Source of the DNA: JAFNAG01 sp963824985
GTDB lineage: Bacteria; Acidobacteriota; UBA6911
NCBI GenBank assembly: GCA_963824985.1
Contig: CAWGRQ010000038.1
Coordinates: 62,001-126,000, forward strand
Direction: 5' to 3'
Length of the DNA: 64,000 nucleotides
Below the pieces are notes generated by a model that worked only from the letters and a program-made list of their open reading frames with translations, was not told the origin of the DNA and did no database searches. The translations under genes were made by a program, and so were the position numbers. Positions 28,225 through 37,948 of the stretch are shown here, piece by piece. Numbering within the stretch: position 1 is the first letter of the stretch; each line of letters starts with the position of its first letter.

Positions 28225-28947
28225 TCATGACGGACGCTTCCGCCCGCGCGTCCGGCAGAAACGGTTCAAAAATCTGCGAGTCGCATCATAGCCGGGGAAG
28301 GATCGCTCCGCGCGGTTAAATTCCGGCGTGTGATAGCGGTTCCGCGACCCGGTTCCGGTCTCGTGAAACAGCGTGTGCAGCATCTCATGGTACACGAGAT
28401 AGGCGACGACTGATTTTGGCACATCAGGGGCGTCCAGGACCGGACTGATGGTAATGGTGTGGTGGACGGGATCGTAATGCCCCAGCCGGCTCCAGCTTTG
28501 GCGTGCCCCCCAACCGAGCCGCTGCACATCCACCTGGCCATTAAAGTAGATCCGGTTCAGTTCGCCGTAAATCTCCGCCAGCGCATGATACTGCCCCGGG
28601 GTACTATCGATCTGCTTCCGTCCTCTCGTGCGGCGGCGCATCTGGATGCGCTGCTCTACCTCCGGGTGTCGCCGATAGTCTTCATAGAGCTGCAGCGCGG
28701 CGGCCGGGGGCTTGCGGCGCATGACTTTGCAGGCCAGCAGGGTGACAATCGCTTCAAGGACGGCAGGCGGAGCCTGCCGGCAGTGATCGCTGACACGAAC
28801 GATCCATGATGTCCCGCGGCGCCGCAGAGTGTGAGCAAGGCCGATGTAGGGGTAGAATTCCGCCCTGATTTCCCGGATGCAGAACGTTGAGGACAGGGCG
28901 GGAAGGGTGGCGGCACAGATTGATTGGAGCGCGACGGTATCAGGCAT
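28225..28947 (-). CDS. SprT/YgjP-like metalloprotease-fold protein
   Basis: The 240-residue protein starts MPDTVALQSICAATLP at 28947, overlapping the lpxD stop as TGATG. It contains a zinc-protease motif HEMLHTLFHE near residue 195, preceded by VPKSVVAYLVY, and the segment RIYFNGQVDVQRLGWG typical of SprT-like proteins. Basic stretches (MRRRTRGRKQ) suggest nucleic acid contact. A proteolytic role is possible but unproven. It is translationally coupled to lpxD. Confidence 0.7.
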   Translation of the reverse strand: MPDTVALQSICAATLPALSSTFCIREIRAEFYPYIGLAHTLRRRGTSWIVRVSDHCRQAPPAVLEAIVTLLACKVMRRKPPAAALQLYEDYRRHPEVEQRIQMRRRTRGRKQIDSTPGQYHALAEIYGELNRIYFNGQVDVQRLGWGARQSWSRLGHYDPVHHTITISPVLDAPDVPKSVVAYLVYHEMLHTLFHETGTGSRNRYHTPEFNRAERSFPGYDATRRFLNRFCRTRGRKRPS

Positions 28948-30008
28948 CAGGATTTCGGTTTCTGATTCCTCAGGTCCAGCGCCGCTTCGAGTCCGGCCAC
29001 GGCATTTTTCAGGGCATCGATATCGGCTTTCAACTCCGGAAGCCTGCCAAAGAGGGCATTCAGGCGCTTGTATTCTCTCAGGGGCCTTACCGGAACTCCC
29101 CAATAGACATCGCCGCGACGCACGATCTTTCCCGGGAGGATGCCCGCTTTCGAACCGATGACGACCCCGCTCTCGACGCGGGCATGATCTCCGAACCCGA
29201 CCTGCCCGCCGATCACGGCATATTCCTCGATCACGGTACTCCCCGAGATCCCGGTCTGGGCGGCAATGATCACACCCCTGCCAATCAGCACGTTGTGAGC
29301 GATCTGCACGAGGTTGTCGATTTTGGCGCCGGCTCCGATCCGGGTTACCCCCAGCGAACCGCGGTCGATCGTCGTGTTGGCGCCGATCTCGACGTCGTCT
29401 TCGAGGCAGACCTTGCCGATCTGGGGAAATTTGACCTGAGCGGCGCCATCGAAAACATAGCCGAATCCATCACTGCCGATTACGACCCCGGCATGCAGCA
29501 CAACCCGACTGCCAAGTTCGGCCCCAGGATACAGAACCACGTTCGGGTGGAGAATGCAGTAATCCCCTACGGTGCACCCTTCGCCGATCACGGCACCTGC
29601 GCGCAGGATGGTGCCTGTGCCTATGCGTGCGCGCGCTCCGATCACGACCAGGGGCCCGATATCGACATCGGCGGCAATTTCGGCATCGCCGGCGATGACG
29701 GCGCGTGGATGCCGGGATCCGCCTCCGGTCGAGGATCGGGGAAAGCCATGCCGCCGCGCGCGCAAAATCAAGCTTGGGCCGGCTGGAGTGGATCGCGGCG
29801 AAGCGGACCGGCACCGATCCGGCCGGAGCCAGCAGACAACCCACCCGCAGACCGTCGGGCAGTCGATCGGCCTGGCGTCCCGGTTCGAGGAACACCAGAG
29901 AGGTCTCATCCGCAGCGTCCCAACCGGACACCCTTTCGAGTATCGACTCCCTTCCCCCTGGAAGGAGAGACCCAAAAAGCCGGCGAGTTCAGCGACAGTA
30001 CGACGCAT
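28947..30008 (-). CDS. lpxD: UDP-3-O-acylglucosamine N-acyltransferase (apparent frameshifts)
   Basis: Third step of lipid A synthesis. The C-terminal left-handed helix of hexapeptide repeats is clear (IGARARIGTGTILRAGAVIG; IGANTTIDRGSLG; the catalytic IAHNVLIGRGVI region). The N-terminus MRRTVAELAGFLGLSFQGEG at 30008 continues only in another frame (VSGWDAADETSLVFLEPGRQ..), then returns near 29720. At least two indels, near 29950 and 29720, are therefore needed. The start is 3 nt after the radical SAM stop. Sequencing error is likely, as lpxB and rfaE1 nearby are intact. Confidence 0.85.
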   Translation of the reverse strand: MRRTVAELAGFLGLSFQGEGSRYSKGCPVGTLRMRPLWCSSNRDARPIDCPTVCGWVVCWLRPDRCRSASPRSTPAGPSLILRARRHGFPRSSTGGGSRHPRAVIAGDAEIAADVDIGPLVVIGARARIGTGTILRAGAVIGEGCTVGDYCILHPNVVLYPGAELGSRVVLHAGVVIGSDGFGYVFDGAAQVKFPQIGKVCLEDDVEIGANTTIDRGSLGVTRIGAGAKIDNLVQIAHNVLIGRGVIIAAQTGISGSTVIEEYAVIGGQVGFGDHARVESGVVIGSKAGILPGKIVRRGDVYWGVPVRPLREYKRLNALFGRLPELKADIDALKNAVAGLEAALDLRNQKPKS

Positions 30009-30010
30009 AA

Positions 30011-31966
30011 TCAATGGGCCGCAGGATTTTCGGCGGGGACGACGTCGTCCCCGGCAGATCCCCGGCAGTCCGTGCAGCCGGAGCCGTTCGCTCCCCCGGG
30101 GAGCCGCAGGCTGTGCAGATTCGTTTCCAGGTCCACGGCCTTCCCTTTCGCGTAGATCTCGTGCCGGCCCCTGGTATTGTGCCAATCCGGCAGCGTAGCC
30201 GTCTTGTGCCTGGATTCGATCATCTGGCGCCATCCCACACCGGTGTTGTAGGCGCAAAACGAGATCTCTCCCTCTTCAGTGCCGTACGGAATCACGCACA
30301 TTTCCGTGCGCCGGAAATCATAGGTCCACAGGTCCTGGAACAACATCCCTTCAACGCAGAGAACCCGCCATTCATCCCGATCGGAGCGGGTTTTCATCCG
30401 GTCGTTGCGGTCGCTGTCGGATTTGGCCGAGCTGGGTTTGAACAGGTTAAGCATCTGGGACAGAGGAAAGCCTTTGGGCGCCTCTTTCGGCTTATAGTTG
30501 CGCAGGATGGCAAGCGCCAGCTGGATTCCGGTCAGCGTCTTGCCGCGAGCGCTGTCGGTGATCGGGGCCACGTCGCGAATGAAGCTCTCGTAGTTGAAAA
30601 ACTTGAAGAGGGGATCCATTGATCGGTCCGGCGATTGACCACCAGCAGGCTGAACACGCCGCAATTGGGGTGGCAGTTGCAGGAACTCCAGCCCCATCTG
30701 GCTTCGGGCCCCTGCAGGATATCCATCACACTGGTGAAGGCACTGTAAGTGGAAAGCGGGAACCAATCCCTCATCGGCTCCCAATCGCCCGGGCATTCGC
30801 GCTGCAGATCCTCGACCAATTGAGACAGGGTATAGCGCTGTGCGTAGCGGGTCTCATCGTCAATCTCCTCGTCCCGGCCGGAGAAGGAGATCGGCTGAAA
30901 CACCATGGTCTGAACCTTGTCGATGTTATTGGCCGCAAACTCGACGATCGCCCCGATAGCATCATTGTTCACCCTGTTCACAATCGTGGTGACCAGGGTT
31001 GTCTTCATGCCGACCCGCGCCATATTCTCGATGGCCTGAAGTTTGACATCCAGCAGGTTGGCGACTCCGCGGTGCCGGTTCTTCTCGTTCGGTGGTGCCG
31101 TCAAACTGCAGGTAGGTTCCGTGCAGCCCGGCCTCCCGCGCCTGGCGCGTGAACTCCTCGCTCTGGGCGAAGCGGATGCCGTTGGTTGCCGCGAGGATCC
31201 GATAGAATCCGATTCTGCGGGCATAAGCGACGGCTTCGAGGAAGTGCGGGGAGAGGGTCGGTTCCCCTCCGGAAAACAGGATATCATCTGGCGCCGCGGC
31301 TTGAAGGAAACCGCCCGATCGAGGATTGCCTTGACGATGTTGAAGTCCGGCTCGTGGACGTAGCCGACCTGATTGGCATCCATGAAGCAGGGATCGCACA
31401 TCATATTGCAGCGGTTGGTCAGATCGACCGTAAGCACGGTGCCCGCGACCATACCTGATCGATGAAGTTCCGTGGTTATGCAGAATCCCATCGTCGGCAA
31501 TCTCGAAATCCCTGCCGAAAAACAGGTTTTCAATGCGGCGGGTGAAAGCCGGATTGGTGGAAAGCACATCCTCAAAGGGGCCGTGCTTGGGGCATACCTT
31601 GCGCATGAGGATGCGCCCGCGCTCTTCGACGATTTCCGCCTTGATCTCGCCGGCCCGGCCGGCCGCGAGCAGTTCGGCATCGGCCTCGCCGCGCAGGATC
31701 CGGGCTCTCGCCTCAGGCACGCAGCGCGGGCAGAGGGAATCGGTGACTCTGGGGAAGCCCAAAGGAGGGGCGGTTCGCTCCCGACTCCTCGGCATTTTTC
31801 CGGGAGCCCAACGCGGCTGGGGCATTTCGCCTTCGGGCAGCCGGTGGTTGATTAACTGGAAACCCCGCCAGAGGAAATCCGCTGCAGTTGAAATCAGGGA
31901 GGATCCTGCCCAGGCCCACAGGGGATTTCGCTTGGTCTCCTCGCGGATCATGTGGTCTGTGTACAT
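30011..31966 (-). CDS. Radical SAM protein resembling Tes/Mss lipid synthases (apparent frameshifts)
   Basis: Joined across frames, about 650 residues. The N-terminal part has Cys motifs SLCPRCVPEA and KVCPKHGPFED. The radical SAM centre is VDLTNRCNMMCDPCFMDAN (Cys-x3-Cys-x2-Cys), then FSGGEPTLS. The C-terminal half includes CNCHPNCGVFS. This layout (CPxC, CPxHG, NRCNxxCxxC, later Cys cluster) is like archaeal tetraether synthase Tes and bacterial membrane-spanning lipid synthase Mss. ATG 31966 follows GGAAGGGATG. Frame changes occur near 31455, 31285, 31090 and 30625. It sits between an ICMT-like gene and lpxD, in keeping with a membrane-lipid role. The specific reaction is inferred. Confidence 0.7.
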
Positions 31967-32102
31967 GTCCCATCCCTTCCGGGTTGTCGATCGACCCACC
32001 CGGCCCCGATGCCGTTGCCGCCTAAGTCAAACCCACACAAAGATTAGTGGGTATAAAAGTAACAACTTTCTGCGATCCAGTCCATGGAATTCTGAGACGC
32101 TC

Positions 32103-32642
32103 TCAAAGGATGGTTTTGAGGACCAGGAAGAGTTCGGTCACAGCAAGTCCCATAACCGTGCGATGTTCGCGGTTGCGTATGACCCGTGACCAGAGGAATG
32201 CCGATGAATGCAGGGAAGCCGACCGAAAGCTCGGAATGAACAGAGGCACACGCGACGCGTAGTCGAGGAACCGCTCGTGATAGGCATGGAGCAGTTCTTC
32301 CTCTTCCCGTTTCATCACCGGATAGTAGAGCGAGATATAAAAGACTCCGAACGGCAGCAGCAGCCAATACCCCTGTCCCGCCAGCAGCACGCCGAGTGCC
32401 ATAAAAAAAGATCCCAGGTAGAGCGGATTGCGGGTCAGGGCATAGGGGCCTTCCGTGGCCAGGGCCCTGCCTTTATCGATATGGCCGGAAGCCCACAGCC
32501 GGAGCAGGGCGCCGAGGGCGGCGATGATTCCCCCGTAGATAAGGGAGCGCCTGGATGGATGCATCATCAGGAGAAAAACCACCCCCAGCAAGGTGCCTGC
32601 CGGCACTCGAATCTTTTGCGCTACAGCTCCCCATGAAGACAT
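32103..32642 (-). CDS. Isoprenylcysteine methyltransferase-like membrane protein (PEMT/ICMT family)
   Basis: The 179-residue protein has four or five hydrophobic helices and the family core GPYALTRNPLYLGSFFMALG with a downstream KREEEELLHAYHERFLDYASRVP segment. Members methylate isoprenylcysteines or phospholipids with SAM; the bacterial substrate is mostly unknown. The start overlaps the M1-like gene stop by 22 nt. It may methylate a lipid, given the radical SAM gene downstream. Confidence 0.82.
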   Translation of the reverse strand: MSSWGAVAQKIRVPAGTLLGVVFLLMMHPSRRSLIYGGIIAALGALLRLWASGHIDKGRALATEGPYALTRNPLYLGSFFMALGVLLAGQGYWLLLPFGVFYISLYYPVMKREEEELLHAYHERFLDYASRVPLFIPSFRSASLHSSAFLWSRVIRNREHRTVMGLAVTELFLVLKTIL

Positions 32643-34693
32643 GCGTTCAGCCCAATGCCATAGTCCGGATCGTCGGAATTCTGTTTAATTTCTTTCCCGG
32701 CCGAACTCCCTTCACGCGTGAAGGGGGTCGCCAGCCACTTCTTGGCCTCGTCGAGGGCGCCATTGGTATTATCCTTGGTGTTGAGCGCCTTATTATACTC
32801 CGCCATGGCCCGCTGTCGCTGGCCAAGAATGTCGTAAATTTTCCCCAGATAGACGTAACACCAGACCTCAATCCAGGCCGGGTCCTTGTCGCCATTCAGC
32901 GCGTCGCGGAATGTATTGGCGGATGCCTGAAGATTCATCTGCTCGAAAAACACCTCCGCCAGCCGGTAATGGGCAATTGACTTCAACGGGTTGATTTTGA
33001 GGGCCTGCTCATAGGCCCGGACCGCATCGATGTAGTCGTTCTTCAGTTTCAGGTCGTCGCCCATGGTCAGCTGCACTTTGAAGCGCAGCTCGTCGGAATC
33101 GCGCAGGAGCTTATTGTCCGGGTCGATGATCACCTTCTTCGGCCAGGAAAAAACGGTGATATCAAAAGGAGTGGACTTTCCGTTCAAATCCACGATTGTT
33201 TTTTCGCTCGTTCCTTCTCCCTGGGCTTCAATCTCGATTGGCATGCGGAACAGATCCCGGTCCTGCTTGACCGCCCCGGAGACCCGGAACCCGTCGCGGG
33301 TCTTGTAGGTTACATAATCCAGCTGCAGGTTAGGCACGCCCACCGTATCGATCCACTCGGCGAAAAACCAGCCGAGTTCCTTGCCGTCCAACGTCTCGGC
33401 CAGTTTCTGGAAACTCGCCGTCGAACCGCCGGTGCCGGCAAACTGTTTTACGTATTGCCTGAGCAGTTCAGCAAATTTCTCCGGACCCAGCATGCCCTGG
33501 AGCATGCGCAGGACATAGGCACCCTTTCCCGCAACCACGGATTCGTAGGCATCGGTCCCATAGCCAAGGCTGATCCCCGTCCGGATCGGGCTGCGGCTCT
33601 CGAATTTCAAGCCGAGTACGGCGAGATTGTCGATTTCGTTTTGAAGCGCCTGGGGGCCGGCGGCGCCGAGGTAAAGGGCCGCTGAATAGTAGGCCAGGCC
33701 GTCCGCAAGCCAGAGGTCATCGGCATTCCGGACGCCGACGGTCTCCATCCACCACTGATAAGCGGCACGCCGGGCCAGCTCCCGTGCGGGGGGCGCCGGA
33801 AGGCCCACCTCCCGGTGGGTGATAAAAATCGTCCCCAGAGTCCCCGGCTGCAGGGCAAGCTTGTCGTCCACTTCGACCAGCCGGAAGCTGCTGCCCGCGG
33901 CCGGTTCACCCCAGAGCTGCTGATAGAATTCGAGGGACTTGGCGAGCTCCTCGGCGCACTTGCGAATGGCTTCGATATGATCTTCCCGGGCATAGGTATC
34001 GATCGTCAGACTGTTGAACTCCATCTTGCGTTGGAAGTAGCGGCCGGCGACAATCGACAGTGACGAAACCGGGCGCTTGGATGCCCAGCCGAAGGTCTCG
34101 GTGATGCCGCGGGTGACGATCGGCGCCGGCGTGCCCGGCCCGACGGCCACCATACCCAAGGGGACGGTCACTTCGATTGTGGTCAGGGGATGATCCATGA
34201 AGAGCCTGCCGGTCGGATACCACTTTGCGGGATAGAGGAGGTAGGACCCTTCGATCCCGATGTAGGCGCTGCTCTCATCGCGGCTGTAGTTCCGGCTGAA
34301 ACGATCCGAATCGAATCCTCCGGTATATTCGATCTTGATGGTCGTGTTTTCCCCCGCGTTGATCAGCTTGGGGAAATGCACCGAAAGGGTTCCGGGGCCG
34401 ATTTCATCCTGGCCGAAGTCGAGGTTGCCATCCTGGGCATCGGACACCTTGTTGACGGCGAGGTTCTCATTGATTTCAAAGAGAACCACGTCGGTATTTT
34501 GGATAACCTTGAAGCCGAGGACCGCAACTGCCTTCATTTCGTGAGGATCCGGGTCCAGAGTCAGCCGAATATCAACAGTGTCGATGCTGATTTGGGGCGG
34601 GGCGGAAGATTGCCGCCTCGTTTGCGGGAAAACGCTGACCGCCAGGCCCGGAACCAGCATCGACATGAACAGCAGTCTGCAGATTATTCTCAT
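32621..34693 (-). CDS. M1 peptidase-like secreted protein lacking the zinc motif, with TPR-like C-terminus
   Basis: The protein of about 690 residues begins with a signal peptide (MRIICRLLFMSMLVPGLAVS). The N-terminal beta domain and the helical body follow the M1 aminopeptidase layout. However, the region that should read HELAHQWW..NEGFAEY reads LARRAAYQWWMETVG..LADGLAYYSAAL near residue 306, so both His ligands and the catalytic Glu are gone. The last 130 residues contain two or three tetratricopeptide-like repeats (AVRAYEQALKINPLKSIAHY). It is likely a binding or scaffold protein. ATG 34693 overlaps the lpxB stop as TGATG. Confidence 0.8.
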   Translation of the reverse strand: MRIICRLLFMSMLVPGLAVSVFPQTRRQSSAPPQISIDTVDIRLTLDPDPHEMKAVAVLGFKVIQNTDVVLFEINENLAVNKVSDAQDGNLDFGQDEIGPGTLSVHFPKLINAGENTTIKIEYTGGFDSDRFSRNYSRDESSAYIGIEGSYLLYPAKWYPTGRLFMDHPLTTIEVTVPLGMVAVGPGTPAPIVTRGITETFGWASKRPVSSLSIVAGRYFQRKMEFNSLTIDTYAREDHIEAIRKCAEELAKSLEFYQQLWGEPAAGSSFRLVEVDDKLALQPGTLGTIFITHREVGLPAPPARELARRAAYQWWMETVGVRNADDLWLADGLAYYSAALYLGAAGPQALQNEIDNLAVLGLKFESRSPIRTGISLGYGTDAYESVVAGKGAYVLRMLQGMLGPEKFAELLRQYVKQFAGTGGSTASFQKLAETLDGKELGWFFAEWIDTVGVPNLQLDYVTYKTRDGFRVSGAVKQDRDLFRMPIEIEAQGEGTSEKTIVDLNGKSTPFDITVFSWPKKVIIDPDNKLLRDSDELRFKVQLTMGDDLKLKNDYIDAVRAYEQALKINPLKSIAHYRLAEVFFEQMNLQASANTFRDALNGDKDPAWIEVWCYVYLGKIYDILGQRQRAMAEYNKALNTKDNTNGALDEAKKWLATPFTREGSSAGKEIKQNSDDPDYGIGLNACLHGEL

Positions 34694-35874
34694 CAACATT
34701 CCCTTCCTTCCAGGCACCCGGCAATGACGGCAGCGGCGGCATCCGAAGCATTACGCGAGCCCAGTTGCTCGCGAATCCCATGGAGCCGGCGTTTCATGGC
34801 GTCCGCCCGATCGGGATTTTCCAGAAAACCGAGGGCCTCCCGAGCCAGAGCCGCCGGCGTCGCCTGCGACTGCAGGTATTCGCCGACAATTTCCTCCCCG
34901 GCAATCAAGTTTACCAGCCCTTTATACCGACTGCGAATCAGAATGTGGCCCAAAAACCAGCTCGCAGGTGAGATCTTATACGTAATCACGAAAGGTGTTC
35001 CCACGAGTGCCGCTTCCAGGGTGCTGGTCCCGCTTTTGACGAACCCGAAATCGGAGTTCGCCAGAATCGTTCGGGCATCGGCTGAAACGATGTGGAAGCG
35101 GCTCCGCTCCGACTCCTCACCAAGTATGCTCTGGCAGATCCGGTTCACCTGGTCACGATCGATATGCGGCGCCACGGAAACCAGACATTGTGCCGGCAGC
35201 CGTCGCACAACCTCCTGCGAGGCGGCCAGCATCACCGGAAGAATATACTCGACTTCCCTTCGCCGGCTGCCGGGCAGCAAGGCGACGGTTCTGAGATCCG
35301 GATCCAGGCCGTGTGCGCGGCCGAACCTCTCCCGATCGCCATCGGCGTCAAAGTCCTCCAGGATCGGATGTCCCACGAATAACGCGTCCACTCCCCGCGA
35401 CCGGTAATATTCTTCCTCAAAGGGCAGGATCACCAGCATGTGATCTACAAACCGCCGGACCAGACGAATTCTGCCGCGCCTCCAGGCCCACAGCTGCGGG
35501 CTTATGTAATAGACAACTTTCACGCCCAGGCGTTTCAGACTTTTTGCGAGGAGAAGGTTGAAATCCGGGAAATCCAGAAGCACGGCCACTGAAGGGCGCC
35601 GCTGCCTGCAGGCGGCGATCAGCTGCCGGAACACCTGATGATATTTGCGGAGATGCCCGAGCGCTTCGCGCGGCCCGATGCTGGCCAGGTCGCGGATGTG
35701 GCACATCAGTTCAACCCCGGCGGCCTGCATCCGGTCGCCGCCGGTGCCGAAAAACTCGATCGGCCCACCACCCGGGAGCGCCCGCAGTTTCTCCACCAGG
35801 CGCGCGGCATACCGGTCCGCGGAGGTTTCGCCGACCACAAGCAGCACCGAATGCGACCTGGAAGTATCGTTCAT
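34693..35874 (-). CDS. lpxB: Lipid-A-disaccharide synthase
   Basis: Condenses UDP-2,3-diacylglucosamine with lipid X at the inner membrane. The protein of about 393 residues has the LpxB signatures VVGETSADRYAARL, FGTGGDRMQAAGVEL, LDFPDFNLLLAKSLK, YYISPQLWAWRRGRI, LFVGHPILED and LLPGSRRREVEYILP. The start ATG 35874 overlaps the mnmA stop, and the stop overlaps the M1-like start, so it is embedded in a coupled run. Confidence 0.96.
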   Translation of the reverse strand: MNDTSRSHSVLLVVGETSADRYAARLVEKLRALPGGGPIEFFGTGGDRMQAAGVELMCHIRDLASIGPREALGHLRKYHQVFRQLIAACRQRRPSVAVLLDFPDFNLLLAKSLKRLGVKVVYYISPQLWAWRRGRIRLVRRFVDHMLVILPFEEEYYRSRGVDALFVGHPILEDFDADGDRERFGRAHGLDPDLRTVALLPGSRRREVEYILPVMLAASQEVVRRLPAQCLVSVAPHIDRDQVNRICQSILGEESERSRFHIVSADARTILANSDFGFVKSGTSTLEAALVGTPFVITYKISPASWFLGHILIRSRYKGLVNLIAGEEIVGEYLQSQATPAALAREALGFLENPDRADAMKRRLHGIREQLGSRNASDAAAAVIAGCLEGREC

Positions 35875-36986
35875 CACTCTATCCACCCGCCGCCAAGCAC
35901 CTGCTCCCCCTGATAAAAGACGGCCGCCTGTCCGGGGGTTATGGCCAGCTGCGCAGTTTCAAATTCCACCAGCACGCGGTCCGGGGCCAAGGGGGTGATT
36001 TTGGCCGGCGCTTCCGGATGGCGCGAGCGGATTTTAACGGAGGCGCTCAGCGTAGTATCCGGCGCAGGGATCGCAATCCAGTTCACGCTTCCGGCTCGGA
36101 AAGCCTGCCTGGCCAGCTGGGAACGCTCACCGACGACGACGCGCTTCTCCTCCGGCCGGATATCAATGACATATAGAGGCGTTGCGTGGGCAATGCCGAG
36201 GCCGCGCCGCTGGCCGATTGTGAAACGGTAGGTGCCGGAATGAGTCCCGAGCACCTTGCCGTCCCGATCCACAATCTCTCCGGCCCCGGACTCATCGGGC
36301 TGACCGTCCGGCCGCGGGAACGATTTGATCAGTCGCGCATAATCGCCGTCGGCGACAAAGCAGATCTCCTGACTTTCGGGTTTTTCAGCGACCTCAAGGC
36401 CGTAGCGGCGTGCGATGCGCCGCACCTCCGGTTTGAGAAGCCCGCCTAATGGAAACATGGCGATGGCGAGCTGGTCCTGGCTTAATTCGAAGAGGAAATA
36501 CGACTGATCCTTATCGAGATCCAGCCCCTTCCACAGCAGGTGCCTGCCGGTCTGCGGATCACAGGTAATGCGCGCATAGTGCCCGGTGGCCACGTGGCGC
36601 GCTTCCATGTCCCGGGCCAATCGCAGCAGGTGGTCGAATTTCATGCGCGAGTTACACAAAACGCATGGCGACGGGGTGCGGCCCCTGCGGTATTCCTCGA
36701 CGAAGGTACGCACGACGATCTGTTCGAATTCGCGCTCAAAATTGACTACATAGTGAGGAATGGCAAGCCGCGCGGCAACCTGGCGCGCGTCGTGGAGATC
36801 ATCCAGGGCACAGCACCGTCCAAACCGGCGCGCGGCTTCCGGCCCCCCGGCGCGCTGCTGATCCCACAGCTGCATGGAAAATCCGACAACCTCGTACCCC
36901 TGTTCCTTGAGGAGCGCTGCAGCCGCGGAACTGTCGACACCGCCACTCATAGCCACGGCGACTCTGCCGCCCGTCTTCACTCTCAT
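35874..36986 (-). CDS. mnmA: tRNA 2-thiouridine(34) synthase
   Basis: Thiolates U34 of Lys, Glu and Gln tRNAs. The 370-residue protein has the PP-loop AVAMSGGVDSSAAAALL, the catalytic pair SPCVLCN and QEICFV, and the interface DKDQSYFLFEL and THSGTYRFTIGQRRGLGI. ATG 36986 follows GGCAGGAGC and overlaps the upstream stop as ATGA. Confidence 0.96.
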   Translation of the reverse strand: MRVKTGGRVAVAMSGGVDSSAAAALLKEQGYEVVGFSMQLWDQQRAGGPEAARRFGRCCALDDLHDARQVAARLAIPHYVVNFEREFEQIVVRTFVEEYRRGRTPSPCVLCNSRMKFDHLLRLARDMEARHVATGHYARITCDPQTGRHLLWKGLDLDKDQSYFLFELSQDQLAIAMFPLGGLLKPEVRRIARRYGLEVAEKPESQEICFVADGDYARLIKSFPRPDGQPDESGAGEIVDRDGKVLGTHSGTYRFTIGQRRGLGIAHATPLYVIDIRPEEKRVVVGERSQLARQAFRAGSVNWIAIPAPDTTLSASVKIRSRHPEAPAKITPLAPDRVLVEFETAQLAITPGQAAVFYQGEQVLGGGWIE

Positions 36987-37864
36987 GCTCCTGCCGGCAT
37001 CCATAGAATGCAGGTTCTGACCAGATGAATATCCCTGAAGTTCGGATGGATGACATATTCATCGATGTTCTTCAGCTTTTCCTGATAGCTGTTGAGCAGG
37101 CGCCGGATTTCCAGTTTGATGTCGGTCTCGAGCATGTCAAGCCTCTGCTCCATGTCCGGACGCGCGGGGTCAGGAAGGCGTCGCTCGACGGAATCGTCAC
37201 AGAGCGTCAGTTCCGTCTCCAGGAATAGTTCTGTGATGGACTCCGTCACTGCGTGTAACCGGCTCCGGGCCTGGGTCACCCTCCGATCCCACTCGAACTC
37301 GCCGGTCTGGTCCTGCACCAGGTACCTCTCTTCGATACGTTCCAGACGCCGGTTGACAACTTCGTGTAATGAGTCGATGTCGGCCCGGAAGGCTTCATTG
37401 AGCATCTCCAGACACCGGGTTTGAAAATCTTCCCGGCTTTCCTCCGGGTGAGAGTAAGCGTTCAGGGCGAAATTGCGGAAAATGCGGAGTTCCGCGTGAC
37501 GCAGCAGGTAGGACACATAAGAGGTTTCGATCCGCCGCATCAACCCGGCGGTCACAAACTCCGGCAGGCGGCCCAGCCTGGCTTCTGGGGGGGGTGTCGT
37601 CAGCAGGGTTTCCTGATCCACTGAACGCACCATGTCGCGCGTCCACAGCAGGTCCCCGTCGAACGGGATCATCTCCAGCACCTGGTTCATGCCGCGTGTA
37701 AGGTGGCAGCCGGAACGCACATCAGCGAAATCGATTTTGGCCTCGAGATAAAAACGAGGGACATAGTTCTGCTCCGCACCGGGGACGTCAGGGCGGAGAT
37801 ACAGCTGCCGGATTCTGTCCGAGTTTTCCGGCGGTGCAGGAAACGCTTGTTGATTCAATGACAT
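36983..37864 (-). CDS. Conserved-looking protein of unknown function
   Basis: The 293-residue product starts MSLNQQAFPAPPENSDRIRQ after GGAG. The N-terminal 130 residues look globular; the rest is strongly helical and charged, with likely coiled coil (NRRLERIEERYLVQ; MEQRLDMLETDIKLEIRRLL). No domain is recognised with confidence; the helical half faintly resembles the C-terminal region of HerA-like ATPases. It is coupled to mnmA by ATGA and begins the envelope-gene run. Confidence 0.6.
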   Translation of the reverse strand: MSLNQQAFPAPPENSDRIRQLYLRPDVPGAEQNYVPRFYLEAKIDFADVRSGCHLTRGMNQVLEMIPFDGDLLWTRDMVRSVDQETLLTTPPPEARLGRLPEFVTAGLMRRIETSYVSYLLRHAELRIFRNFALNAYSHPEESREDFQTRCLEMLNEAFRADIDSLHEVVNRRLERIEERYLVQDQTGEFEWDRRVTQARSRLHAVTESITELFLETELTLCDDSVERRLPDPARPDMEQRLDMLETDIKLEIRRLLNSYQEKLKNIDEYVIHPNFRDIHLVRTCILWMPAGA

Positions 37865-37948
37865 GGAGCGCACTCCATTGGATGTTAGAACAGTAAATTC
37901 TACCACGAGGGGCACTTCCCGGGAAGTGAAAGGGTGCAATCGGAAGTG

